Assembly: GCF_038051945.1 (NCBI RefSeq)
Contig: NZ_CP150302.1
Location: forward strand, 6,572,001-6,636,000
Length of the DNA stretch: 64,000 nt
Origin: Paenibacillus sp. FSL H3-0469
GTDB taxonomy: Bacteria; Bacillota; Bacilli; Paenibacillales; Paenibacillaceae
Direction: 5' to 3'
In this document: one piece after another, positions 52,648 to 61,207 of the stretch
Layout: every line of letters begins with the position of its first letter
How positions within the stretch are numbered: the first letter of the stretch is position 1
Program-made: the position numbers and the translations under genes
Notes under the pieces: generated by a model
What the model was told of the DNA's origin: nothing
The model's input: the letters and a program-made list of their open reading frames with translations, nothing else
Database searches by the model: none

Positions 52648-53580
52648 TCATAAAGAACCCGGCAAATCTGCCACACCATCCGTATAAAACAGCTCAAACA
52701 CCAGATCCTCGTTGTAGTTACCGAAGCCTTTCCCGAACAGGGTGAGACCGCCGATGTGCTCGGCATCCTCCTCGACAGAGAGCCGGAAGGTCCATTGTTT
52801 GTTACGGATGCCTACCTGATCGAGGGTGACTTCCGACAGCTTTTGCCCGTCCATGAAGGTGCCCGACTGCGTAATCCGCAGCTGCTTGAGCAGGCCGTAT
52901 TGATTGGTGAGTGCAGGCCACCAGGCCGGGGTGTATTTTCCCGGATTATCTCCGTAGTCACCGGGGCTGGTCCAGAAGCCAAGCGATTGTCCGTTCAGCG
53001 TGAAGGTAATATCCGACGGCCAGTTATTGTTAATCGACGGGGCTTCGGAGGCGATCTCCATCGTGATGGCAAGCTCCTCCGGCTGCTGGCTGGACAGCAG
53101 GAAATTCGGGATTTTATACTCGACGAACCCCTTGCCGAACCAAAGAATTCCGGCGTTCACCCGCTCCTGGTCCCAGAAGTAACGGGGATCGTCGAAGTGC
53201 CCGATGACCCTCTCCGTCGTAGACAGTCCGCAGGTAGGCTCGATCTGGAAGTCGGAATAATGCCCCACCGGGATGTCCTTGCGGTATCCTCTGCGCGGAG
53301 TCCGGGCTTGTCCCGGAAAAACAATCTCTGCCCCGTCGGCGGCCAGTGTACAAATCTTCTGCAGCCCGCTTTTACCGGGAGCCATGTGGCTGGTGATCAG
53401 CCCGGCGGCTTCCAGCTTTCGCACATGCATGGTCATAATCGCACTGCTGAGCTTGAGGGCTGCGGCCAGCTCCTTCACGTTCATGGGCTTATCGGACAGC
53501 AGCCGCAGCATGTGCAGACGCACGGTACTGGACAGGGCCTCGTACACGGGCAGGGATTGTTCGGTTAGATCAAGTTTCAT
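52648..53580 (-). CDS. ArsR-type HTH regulator with large C-terminal domain
   Basis: 310 residues. The N-terminal winged helix (VYEALSSTVRLHMLRLLSDK, then MNVKELAAALKLSSAIMTMH) is ArsR-like. The remaining 210 residues form a beta-rich domain (HYSDFQIEPTCGLSTTERVI, then FTLNGQSLGFWTSPGDYGD and GIRNKQWTFRLSVEED) that resembles a sugar- or ligand-binding sandwich and lacks the metal Cys of classical ArsR. Start ATG 53580 follows GTGGAGGCATCTG. Its own upstream region holds GTTAATAATTATATTAC (53608-53624), similar to the abfA operator half-sites, so it is a candidate repressor of abfA and of itself. Confidence 0.82.
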   Translation of the reverse strand: MKLDLTEQSLPVYEALSSTVRLHMLRLLSDKPMNVKELAAALKLSSAIMTMHVRKLEAAGLITSHMAPGKSGLQKICTLAADGAEIVFPGQARTPRRGYRKDIPVGHYSDFQIEPTCGLSTTERVIGHFDDPRYFWDQERVNAGILWFGKGFVEYKIPNFLLSSQQPEELAITMEIASEAPSINNNWPSDITFTLNGQSLGFWTSPGDYGDNPGKYTPAWWPALTNQYGLLKQLRITQSGTFMDGQKLSEVTLDQVGIRNKQWTFRLSVEEDAEHIGGLTLFGKGFGNYNEDLVFELFYTDGVADLPGSL

Positions 53581-53607
53581 CAGATGCCTCCACGTTCAAG
53601 TTATATA

Positions 53608-53624
53608 GTTAATAATTATATTAC
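53608..53624. promoter_or_regulatory. Operator-like site upstream of the ArsR-type gene
   Basis: GTTAATAATTATATTAC contains opposed GTTAATA and TATTAC half-sites like those at the abfA promoter. It lies 28 bases before the start codon. Confidence 0.4.
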
Positions 53625-53727
53625 TCAAATAAAATTTCTACAAGCCATGATTGGCTGCAGGACAGCTTTTCCAATTTATATCACAGACACGCTGAGCCGG
53701 GTCCGCTATGATGTGAGATGAATTAGC

Positions 53728-53905
53728 GATGAAACAAGGTGCTCTTGCCGGATGCGGCAAGGGATAACAGGGAATCGGGTGCAACTCCCGAGCGGTCCCG
53801 CCACTGTATGGAAGAGCTGCACTTCATGAGGTCACTCGGGAAGCCCCGGGGAAGACGAAGCCTGCGGCGCCTGTATTCCAAGCCAGGAGACCTACCTTGT
53901 CGACG
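53728..53905 (+). promoter_or_regulatory. Cobalamin riboswitch aptamer
   Basis: Hallmarks are in order: ACAAGGTGCTCTTGCCGGAT (53734 onwards), AACAGGGAATCGGGTGCAAC with TCCCGAGCGGTCCC (53766-53799), the B12-box-like GCCACTGTAT, and the closing AAGCCAGGAGACCTACC. It lies upstream of cobalt uptake and cobalamin synthesis genes and should repress them when adenosylcobalamin is abundant. Confidence 0.96.
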
Positions 53906-54125
53906 CACACCACGACTCTACGCGGATAGGAGCGGTGTACGGATAGGTTAATGAGAAGAGGCGTTCTGCCCTGATGGACCGGAGGAATCTTGGAGCTTAG
54001 CGAGGGCACCGGTTGATAGCTGCGGGATACAAGGATACGGACCATAGTGATGGGACGAAGTAAGCCCCTTGTTCTGCTTGGCTTCAGGCTGCGCACTCCA
54101 TCGAATTTGCCTGCGTACATACACT

Positions 54126-54150
54126 CCCACCCTTTAGGGTGGGTTTTTTG
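54126..54150 (+). terminator. Terminator of the cobalamin riboswitch leader
   Basis: CCCACCCTTTAGGGTGGG forms a seven-base stem followed by TTTTTT, 49 bases before cbiM. About 220 bases of leader separate it from the aptamer, so switching probably involves an intervening antiterminator. Confidence 0.88.
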
Positions 54151-54198
54151 GGCTTTATGATCTTAGATTGGGAAATCAACAAACATGGAGGGTGACAA

Positions 54199-54963
54199 AT
54201 GAAAAAACACAGAGGGTGGAGCTTTGCGGCACTGGTTGCCGGATTTACGGTCTACTTTATGCTGAACGAACCGGGTACGGCCCGCGCGATGCACATTATG
54301 GAAGGATTCCTGCCGGTAGGCTGGGCGGTGTTCTGGTGGGCGGCGTTTATCCCGTTCTTTGTGCTGGGAATCTTCAAGCTGAGAGTCATGACCCGGGAGA
54401 ACCCGGAGCTGAAGCTGCTGCTGGGTCTGGCCGGGGCGTTTACCTTCGTTCTGTCCGCGCTCAAAATGCCTTCCGTTACCGGAAGCAGCTCCCACCCAAC
54501 CGGTACCGGACTGGGTGCGGTAATGCTGGGGCCGCTGCCCATGAGCGTAATCGGCTCGATTGTCCTGCTGTTTCAGGCGCTGCTGCTGGCGCACGGCGGG
54601 ATCACTACGCTTGGGGCCAATGCGTTCTCGATGGCGGTGGCGGGTCCTTTTGCCGGATATGCCGTGTATAAGCTGATGATGAAGCTGCCGGACCGCGAGA
54701 AGCTGGCTTTGTTCTGTGCGGCAGCGGTAGCTGATCTGAGTACGTATGTAGTGACTTCCTTTCAACTGGCGGTGGCTTTTCCGGCGGCGGATGGCGGCGT
54801 TCTGGCTTCTTTTCTCAAATTCGGGGGAATCTTTGCCGTGACGCAAATCCCGCTGGCCATCAGTGAAGGGTTGTTGACGGTACTGCTGTGGAATTGGCTG
54901 AAATCGTATAGCCCGAATGAATTGTCGCTGCTGAAACGCAAGGTGAACGGAGGAAGAGCCTAA
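54199..54963 (+). CDS. cbiM: Cobalt ECF transporter substrate-binding membrane protein CbiM
   Basis: 254 residues. The signal-like first segment is cleaved or processed before MHIMEGFLP, whose exposed N-terminal His and Met ligands bind Co2+. About seven membrane segments and the family segment SSSHPTGTGLGAVMLGP follow. It forms the S-component of the CbiMNQO uptake complex. The start follows GGAGGGTGACAA and the stop overlaps the cbiN start by one base. Confidence 0.95.
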   Translation: MKKHRGWSFAALVAGFTVYFMLNEPGTARAMHIMEGFLPVGWAVFWWAAFIPFFVLGIFKLRVMTRENPELKLLLGLAGAFTFVLSALKMPSVTGSSSHPTGTGLGAVMLGPLPMSVIGSIVLLFQALLLAHGGITTLGANAFSMAVAGPFAGYAVYKLMMKLPDREKLALFCAAAVADLSTYVVTSFQLAVAFPAADGGVLASFLKFGGIFAVTQIPLAISEGLLTVLLWNWLKSYSPNELSLLKRKVNGGRA

Positions 54964-55256
54964 TGAGCAATAAAATGAAAAACGGACTGATGCTGCTGGT
55001 TGTTATTCTGCTGGTTATTCTGCCGCTGCTGCTGGTCAACGGGGAATTCGGCGGGGCGGATGATGCGGCTGAAGGTGTAATTACCGAGATTAATCCTGAT
55101 TATAAGCCGTGGTTCAAGCCGCTGACTGAGCTCCCGGGGGAGACGGAGAGTATGCTGTTTGCATTGCAGGCAGCGATTGGTGCCGGAGTGATCGGTTATA
55201 CCCTGGGGCTGCTCAAGGGCAAGCAAGGCGGGACGAAGCAGCATAGCAGCAAGTGA
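54963..55256 (+). CDS. cbiN: Cobalt transport protein CbiN
   Basis: 97 residues: an N-terminal membrane helix, an exposed loop with GEFGGADDAAEGVITEINPD and YKPWFKPL, and a second helix (SMLFALQAAIGAGVIGYTLG). This is the standard CbiN layout; it assists CbiM loading with cobalt. Coupled by overlaps to cbiM upstream (TAATG) and cbiQ downstream (GTGA). Confidence 0.95.
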   Translation: MSNKMKNGLMLLVVILLVILPLLLVNGEFGGADDAAEGVITEINPDYKPWFKPLTELPGETESMLFALQAAIGAGVIGYTLGLLKGKQGGTKQHSSK

Positions 55257-56041
55257 TCCGGCGGATTGACGTTCTCTCCTACAATAATGCGCTGCGCCAG
55301 TTGTCCCCTATGTGGAAAAGCTCGTTCGCAGCCCTGATGTTCCTGCTCTCTTACACCGTACATCCGGTACTGCAGGCTGCAATCACCCTATGGATGATGT
55401 CCTGGTGTGTATTGCAGGCCCGTATTCCCTTCCGTGCTTATGGCATGCTGTTCGGCACAGCGCTGCTGTTCTATGCGCTTAGCGTACCGGCACTGCTCGT
55501 GGAATTCGGGCATCCGGCAGCGGGTCAGGCTGGTATATTCCCGCTTCCGGGACTGAACCTTCCGGTATATGTTACAGCGGCGGGGCTTCAGCGGGCAGGG
55601 GGGCTGCTGGCCAGAATCTCTGCTTGCATGAGCTGTTTCTTTTTCCTGATGTTCACTACTCCGTTTAGTGAGCTTTTGCAGGTGCTGCGCAGGCTGCGGA
55701 TGCCGCAGATTGTCCTGGAGCTGATGCTGATTATGTACCGCTTCCTGTTCCTGCTGAGTGATGCAGCGCATGGTCTGCTGCTGGCCCGCAGACTGCGCGG
55801 AGGCCGCCGTGGCTACAAGGCTAGACTGCGGGAGACTGCGGCCATGGCAGGAGCGTTGTTCGGCAACACGATGCACCGTTATTACGGATTATCGCAGGGG
55901 CTGCTGGCGCGCGGATTCACAGACGAGATTATTCTCCCGCCATATACAGCGCGTCCTGTGCCGCGGCGCTATTCAATCCAGGCTTATGCCGGTATTGCGC
56001 TGCTGCTGCTGGCTGAAGCGTACTTTATCTCTAATACATGA
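55253..56041 (+). CDS. cbiQ: ECF transporter transmembrane component CbiQ
   Basis: 262 residues, several membrane helices, and the cytoplasmic ARRLRGGRRGYKARLRETAA region with the A-R-[ST]-type coupling motif used by ECF T-components to contact the ATPase. The GTG start overlaps the end of cbiN. It connects CbiMN to CbiO. Confidence 0.93.
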   Translation: MIRRIDVLSYNNALRQLSPMWKSSFAALMFLLSYTVHPVLQAAITLWMMSWCVLQARIPFRAYGMLFGTALLFYALSVPALLVEFGHPAAGQAGIFPLPGLNLPVYVTAAGLQRAGGLLARISACMSCFFFLMFTTPFSELLQVLRRLRMPQIVLELMLIMYRFLFLLSDAAHGLLLARRLRGGRRGYKARLRETAAMAGALFGNTMHRYYGLSQGLLARGFTDEIILPPYTARPVPRRYSIQAYAGIALLLLAEAYFISNT

Positions 56042-56053
56042 AAGGAGCCGGCC

Positions 56054-56905
56054 ATGGATCAGGAATCTAGCTTGGCTTGTGACGGAGTGGCGTTCCATTA
56101 CCCGGATACGAAGGAGCCTGCGCTGCATGAACTGACGTTCTCCATTCCAGCAGGCAGCAAGACGGCGGTGCTTGGGCATAACGGTTCAGGCAAATCGACG
56201 CTCTTCCTGCATGCCGTCGGCATTCTGCGCCCGCAGCAGGGTACGGTTGTGCAAGGAGGGAAGGCATTATCCTACTCCAAAAAAGAGCTGGCCGCTCTGC
56301 GGCGGAGAGTGGGCCTGGTCTTCCAGGACCCCGAGCAGCAGCTGATCCTCAGCACACCGCTGGAGGATGTGTCATTCGGGCTGCGCGGCAGCGGCATGGC
56401 TGAACCGGCTATTGCTGCGCGCTGCCGGGAAGTCATGGAACTGCTGAATCTGACCGATCTGGGCGATAAACCGATTCACCAGCTTAGCCTGGGCCAGAAG
56501 AAACGCACGGCACTCGCCGGTGTGCTGGCTATGGAGCCGGAGCTGATTCTGCTGGATGAGCCGACCTCGTATCTGGACCCGTTATCGGAAACACAGATGC
56601 TGAAGGGACTTGAAGCCATACATGATAAAGGGACAACCATAGTTATGGCTACGCATGATATGGACCTGGCCTACCGCTGGGCGGACTGGATTATTGTACT
56701 GGAGCATGGAAGATGCCGGGCGTCGGGGACGCCGGAGGAGATTTTTGCGGGACGGGAGGAGCTATTGTCCATCGGGCTGGGATTGCCGCTGCTGGCTGAT
56801 TTATGGTTCAGCCTGCCAGCCAGCCTGACCGCAGGGCAGAGCGCTCCCCGCACCGCCGGCGAATTCAAAGTGAAGCTGCATAAGCTGCTTGCGCTTAAAA
56901 TATAA
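56054..56905 (+). CDS. cbiO: Cobalt ECF transporter ATPase CbiO
   Basis: 283 residues. Walker A GHNGSGKST (about 39-47), Q-loop FQDPEQQL, signature LSLGQKKRTALAG, Walker B LILLDEPTSYLDP and the switch His in MATHDMDLAYRW. The C-terminal 60 residues are family-specific. It follows cbiQ by 12 bases with AAAGGAGCC upstream and powers cobalt import. Confidence 0.96.
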   Translation: MDQESSLACDGVAFHYPDTKEPALHELTFSIPAGSKTAVLGHNGSGKSTLFLHAVGILRPQQGTVVQGGKALSYSKKELAALRRRVGLVFQDPEQQLILSTPLEDVSFGLRGSGMAEPAIAARCREVMELLNLTDLGDKPIHQLSLGQKKRTALAGVLAMEPELILLDEPTSYLDPLSETQMLKGLEAIHDKGTTIVMATHDMDLAYRWADWIIVLEHGRCRASGTPEEIFAGREELLSIGLGLPLLADLWFSLPASLTAGQSAPRTAGEFKVKLHKLLALKI

Positions 56906-56943
56906 AAATCTATAGGTTTCACATGATGAACGGGGGAAGAGGA

Positions 56944-59748
56944 ATGAATAAACAAGGGAAACTGCTGATTATCGGCTTCGGCCCCGGAGCGCTGGAGCAT
57001 ATTACCGGCCGTGCACTGGCTGCGCTGGATGAGAGCGAGGCAGTCATCGGCTATACCACTTATGTAGATCTGATCCGGCCGCTGCTGCGGCACCAGGAGA
57101 TTGTTGGTACGGGAATGACCGAGGAGGTCAGCCGGGCCCAGGAGGCCGTCCGCAGAGCAGAGGCGGGTCAGACCATTGCAGTAATCTCCAGCGGGGATGC
57201 CGGTGTCTATGGAATGGCAGGGCTGGTCTACGAGGTGTTGATCGAACGCGGCTGGAGCCGCTCCGAGGGAGTGCAGGTTGAGGTGGTTCCGGGAATATCG
57301 GCGATCCAGTCCTGCTCCTCACTGCTGGGGGCGCCGGTTATGCATGATTCCTGCACGATCAGCCTAAGTGACCATCTTACGCCCTGGGAGAGCATTGCTG
57401 CGCGTGTGGAGGCGGCGGGGGCAGCGGATTTCGTCATTGCGTTCTATAATCCGCGCAGCGGCAGACGGACGCGCCAGATTGAAGAAGCACGCAATATTCT
57501 GCTGCGTTACCGTGATCCGGCTACGCCGGTAGGCATTGTCAAGAGCGCCTACCGTGACCGCCAGCAGACAATCGTAACCACACTGCAGGATATGCTGGAG
57601 CATGAGATTGGCATGCTCTCAACCGTGGTGGTCGGCAACTCTGCTACCGTTGTCTATGAGGACCTGATGATTACGCCGCGCGGATATGAACGCAAGTACA
57701 GTCTTGGGGCACAGACGCAGACGCTGAAGCCGCACGAGCGGCTGCGTACAGCCGCAGAGCCGTGGTCGCTGGCTGCGGCGGAGTCCGGGCGGGCGGAAGA
57801 GGCGGCTGCGCAGAGCCTGGCTGCTGCTCCGCAGGTGGAGCGGCTGCGGAGCTTGTCCGATCGTCTGCCGGCATCCACCGGTTCTTCCTTCGAGCTGGAG
57901 ATTGCTCCCGCAGCCGGCAGCCGCAGCTTCAGCGGTGAGCAGATGAAGCTGCTGGCTGAGCTTGCAGGCAGCGATGGGCAATTGATCTATACGAAGGACG
58001 GGTATTTCCTGCTGCGCGGCAGCCGGAGTGAAGAAGCAGAGGCAGGAGCAAGGCTGCTGGAGGCCGGACTGAATGTAAGTACGCCTGGAGATTACGTGAA
58101 GGTGAAGACCTGCGGATTCTGCGAGCTGCGCAGAAGCGGAGCGTTAAGTGCTGCTGTCCGGCTACACACCCTGCTGCATGGAATGGCTGTGCCCAGAGAG
58201 CTGCACATCAGCGTAGCCGGTTGCGGGATGGCTTGCAGCTCCGCTGTGCTGGATGACATCGGGCTGGTAATGTCGCGCGGCAGCTATGAGCTGTATCTCG
58301 GCGGCAAGAAGTCCGGGCGGGGCGCCCATGCAGGGATTTTGGTGCGTGAAGGGATGGACGAGGAGCAAGCGGTAGCCGCTGTAGCTGCGGCAGTTGAGGA
58401 ATATAGGATAAATGGCCGGGAGCAGGAGCGGTATCATGCGTTCCGGGAACGGATGGACAGCGCAATCGGGAGTGTAGCCCATACATCCGGCAACAATAAC
58501 AACATCGAAGGAGTGCAGACGATGAGAACGGTATTGCTGGTGGGACACGGGAGCCGGGTTCAAGCGGGAAATGAGGAGCTGCTGGAATTTACCCGCCTGC
58601 TCGCGGCCCGTAAGCCGGAGCTGAAGGTCGAGACTTGTTTCATCGAGCTGGCCTCACCTTCCATCGCTGGCGGCATTGCGAGATGTATCGAGGGCGGTGC
58701 GGCGGAGATATACGTTGTACCGATTATTTTGTTCGCGGCGGGGCATTCCAAGCTTGATATTCCAATGGCCATTGATGAGGCCAAGCAGAGATATCCCGGG
58801 GTGAAGTTCATCTACGGACGCCCGCTGGGGGTGCAGGACCGTGCCGTGGATATTCTGCTGGAGCGGATTCAGGAAGCAGAACGACTTCCATTGTCGCAGG
58901 AGAAGGCGGCTGGCGGAATGGACCTGGAGCTGCGCGGGAACGGTGTATCCAAGATAGAGGATAAGGACACCATCGTGCTGTTGATGGGGCGCGGGGGCAG
59001 TGACCCGGATGCTAACAGCGATTTGTATAAAATAAGCCGGATGCTCTGGGAGAAAACAGGCTACCGCAGCGTGGAAAGCTGCTTCATTGCCATCGCCAAG
59101 CCGTCGCTTCCGGATGGGCTTGAACGCTGCCTGGCGCTGGGTGCGCGGAGAATTATCGTTCTCCCGTACCTGCTGTTTACCGGAGTGCTAATGCAGCAGT
59201 TCGCTGAGAGAGTGGCGCAGTTTGCAGCTGAGCACCCCGGGCTTGAAGTGGAGATCGGCGGCACACTGGGCGCACATCCGCTGCTGGTGGATATGCTGAC
59301 AGAGCGGATCGGGGAGACGCTGGAAGGCCGTGCCTTCAGCAACTGCGATAACTGCAAATACCGCGATGCAGCCTCTTTGCATCACCACCATCACCATCAT
59401 GGTGAGGAGGGGCATGGGGAGCATGGACATGCGCATGGGCACCATGAGCATCACGAGCATGGGCATCATGGGCATGAACATCAAGTGTATGCAAATCACA
59501 GGCATGAGGAGCACGCGCATGTCCATCACTGTCACGGGGAACATGGGCATTGCGGGCATGGTAATCATGAGCATGCACATCACGAGCATGATGAACATGG
59601 GCACACGCATGAGCATAACTGTCATGAGCAGCATGAGCATGCACATTACGAGCGTGCGCATCATGGTCAGCATGGGCGGCATGGGCAGCATGATGTAACG
59701 GAGGCGGCAGCTCCGGCAGACGACCTGGCGCTTCGCCAGCCGCGATGA
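56944..59748 (+). CDS. cbiH60-cbiX: Fused CbiH60 (C17-methyltransferase) and CbiX (sirohydrochlorin cobaltochelatase) with His-rich tail
   Basis: 934 residues in one frame. Residues 1-250 form a precorrin/cobalt-factor III C17-methyltransferase (IIGFGPGALEHITGRAL, SSGDAGVYGMAG, FYNPRSGRR). About 310-510 are a nitrite/sulfite-reductase-like ferredoxin domain with TCGFCELRR and GCGMACSSA, as in B. megaterium CbiH60, which performs ring contraction. After an Asn-rich linker, Met527 opens a complete CbiX (LLVGHGSR, AAGHSKLDIP; second half RTVLLVG-like IVLLMGRGG), then NCDNCKY (CxxC for a FeS cluster) and a His-rich tail (about 812-915). ATG 56944 follows GGGGGAAGAGGA. An internal Shine-Dalgarno GAAGGAG lies before Met527. 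Confidence 0.93.
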   Translation: MNKQGKLLIIGFGPGALEHITGRALAALDESEAVIGYTTYVDLIRPLLRHQEIVGTGMTEEVSRAQEAVRRAEAGQTIAVISSGDAGVYGMAGLVYEVLIERGWSRSEGVQVEVVPGISAIQSCSSLLGAPVMHDSCTISLSDHLTPWESIAARVEAAGAADFVIAFYNPRSGRRTRQIEEARNILLRYRDPATPVGIVKSAYRDRQQTIVTTLQDMLEHEIGMLSTVVVGNSATVVYEDLMITPRGYERKYSLGAQTQTLKPHERLRTAAEPWSLAAAESGRAEEAAAQSLAAAPQVERLRSLSDRLPASTGSSFELEIAPAAGSRSFSGEQMKLLAELAGSDGQLIYTKDGYFLLRGSRSEEAEAGARLLEAGLNVSTPGDYVKVKTCGFCELRRSGALSAAVRLHTLLHGMAVPRELHISVAGCGMACSSAVLDDIGLVMSRGSYELYLGGKKSGRGAHAGILVREGMDEEQAVAAVAAAVEEYRINGREQERYHAFRERMDSAIGSVAHTSGNNNNIEGVQTMRTVLLVGHGSRVQAGNEELLEFTRLLAARKPELKVETCFIELASPSIAGGIARCIEGGAAEIYVVPIILFAAGHSKLDIPMAIDEAKQRYPGVKFIYGRPLGVQDRAVDILLERIQEAERLPLSQEKAAGGMDLELRGNGVSKIEDKDTIVLLMGRGGSDPDANSDLYKISRMLWEKTGYRSVESCFIAIAKPSLPDGLERCLALGARRIIVLPYLLFTGVLMQQFAERVAQFAAEHPGLEVEIGGTLGAHPLLVDMLTERIGETLEGRAFSNCDNCKYRDAASLHHHHHHHGEEGHGEHGHAHGHHEHHEHGHHGHEHQVYANHRHEEHAHVHHCHGEHGHCGHGNHEHAHHEHDEHGHTHEHNCHEQHEHAHYERAHHGQHGRHGQHDVTEAAAPADDLALRQPR
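58507..58524 (+). promoter_or_regulatory. Internal ribosome binding site and start for free CbiX
   Basis: GAAGGAG (58507-58513) precedes ATG 58522 by eight bases, in frame with the fusion and exactly at the expected CbiX N-terminus (MRTVLLVGHGSR). It could produce CbiX alone from the same message. Confidence 0.6.
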
Positions 59749-60539
59749 TCTTCATGTTATGCGGCACCAGCGACGCACGGGAGCTGGCACAGAGCCTTAC
59801 GCGCCAAGGCCTGCCGCTGCAGGCCAGCGTAGTGACGCCCAGCGGGGCAGAACGCCTTGCGGCCGCAGGCATCCGCACCCGTGTCGGCAGACTGGACCGT
59901 GCGGCGATGATCTCGTTGCTGCAAGCGGGCGGATACCGGGCCGTGGTGGACGGCAGCCATCCTTTTGCGCTGGAGGCTCATGCCAATGCGATGGAAGCTG
60001 CTGCTGCGCTGGGATTGCCTTACTTCCGCTATGAGCGGCAGAGTCTTATCTATAACAGCCATCCCCGGCTGTTGCTTGTGCATTCGTATGAGGAGGCTGC
60101 GCGCAAGGCTAAGGAGCTGAAGGGCTCAGTGATGCTGACTACCGGCGGCAAAACGTTGGAGATTTTCGCGGAGGAGCTGCTGGGAGATCCAGAGATCCGG
60201 CTGACCGTAAGGCTGCTGCCTTGTCTGGAGAATCTGGAGAAGTGCCAAGCCCTTGGGATTGAGCAGCGGAATATTATTGCGCTTCAGGGCCCTTTTAGCA
60301 GAGAGATGAATGAGGCCTTGTACCGGCAGTATGGCACCCGGGTGATGATTACCAAGGAGAGCGGAGCTGAGGGCTCGGTGGATGAAAAGCTGCATGCTGC
60401 GCTGGATATGGGGTTATATGTGATTCTGATTATGCGGCCGGGGCTGTCGTTTGGGGATGGCGGAACGGTGTTTGTTTCTTTTGATGAGATTACGGCTGCT
60501 GTGAAGCAGGCGCTGCTAATGACCAGGAAAGAGGGATGA
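59745..60539 (+). CDS. cbiJ: Cobalt-precorrin-6A reductase CbiJ
   Basis: 264 residues. N-terminal MLCGTSDARELAQSL dinucleotide-binding motif, VVDGSHPFALEAHANAMEAA and LTTGGKTLEIF are family features of CbiJ/CobK. It reduces the macrocycle with NAD(P)H. It overlaps the fusion gene by four bases (ATGA) and the next gene likewise, showing a tightly coupled operon. Confidence 0.94.
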   Translation: MIFMLCGTSDARELAQSLTRQGLPLQASVVTPSGAERLAAAGIRTRVGRLDRAAMISLLQAGGYRAVVDGSHPFALEAHANAMEAAAALGLPYFRYERQSLIYNSHPRLLLVHSYEEAARKAKELKGSVMLTTGGKTLEIFAEELLGDPEIRLTVRLLPCLENLEKCQALGIEQRNIIALQGPFSREMNEALYRQYGTRVMITKESGAEGSVDEKLHAALDMGLYVILIMRPGLSFGDGGTVFVSFDEITAAVKQALLMTRKEG

Positions 60540-61207
60540 ATGTGGATTTCGGGACAGAATTCAAGCCGGTGACCGTACAGCCGCAGGAGATAGAGGGTCT
60601 AAGCTTTCAGATGATTACGGAGGAGCTGGGGGAGCATTCCTTCAGTAGCCTGGAGTATCCGATTGTGCAGCGGATTATTCATGCTTCGGCTGATTTTGAG
60701 CTGGGACGCAGTCTGGTGTTCCATCCCGGGGCGATTGAGGCGGGAATTAACGCCATTCTGGGGGGCAAGCCGATTGTGGCGGATGTGCGGATGGTGGAGG
60801 CGGGCATTGCCAAGGAACGGATTCAGCGGTACGGCGGCGAGGTCCGGGTACATATTTCAGATCCTGATGTGGTGGACGAGGCGAAGGCGCTGGGAAACAC
60901 AAGGGCGATCATCGCAACGCGCAAGGCCTGCGCCCAGGCACCTGGGGGAATCTATGTCATTGGTAACGCGCCGACTGCCCTGCTTGAGCTAATCCGTCTG
61001 ATAAAAGCAGGCGAAGCTCAGCCCGGTCTTGTTATCGGCATGCCCGTTGGCTTTGTCTCGGCGGCGGAATCCAAGGATGAGCTGCGCAAGCTGGATATTC
61101 CCTACATCACCAATATCGGCCGCAAAGGCGGCAGTACGATCGTGGTCGCCGCAGTGAATGCATTAAGTCTGCTGGCTGTCCGCCGGGCGGCGGGCGAGCC
61201 GGGTTAG
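60536..61207 (+). CDS. cbiC: Cobalt-precorrin-8 methylmutase CbiC
   Basis: 223 residues with ITEELGEHSFSSLEYPIVQR, RIIHASADFELGRSLVFHPG (catalytic His in the HASAD segment), and GNAPTALLELIRLI plus MPVGFVSAAESK. It moves the C11 methyl group to C12 to form cobyrinic acid. The ATG overlaps the cbiJ stop by four bases. Confidence 0.95.
   Translation: MNVDFGTEFKPVTVQPQEIEGLSFQMITEELGEHSFSSLEYPIVQRIIHASADFELGRSLVFHPGAIEAGINAILGGKPIVADVRMVEAGIAKERIQRYGGEVRVHISDPDVVDEAKALGNTRAIIATRKACAQAPGGIYVIGNAPTALLELIRLIKAGEAQPGLVIGMPVGFVSAAESKDELRKLDIPYITNIGRKGGSTIVVAAVNALSLLAVRRAAGEPG

Noticed and set aside
53739..54130. Short frames over the cobalamin leader
   Set aside because: The region is explained by the riboswitch and its terminator.
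59188..59698. Met- and His-rich frames opposite or out of phase with the CbiX tail
   Set aside because: They are frame shadows of the CAT/CAC/ATG-rich His tail of CbiX.
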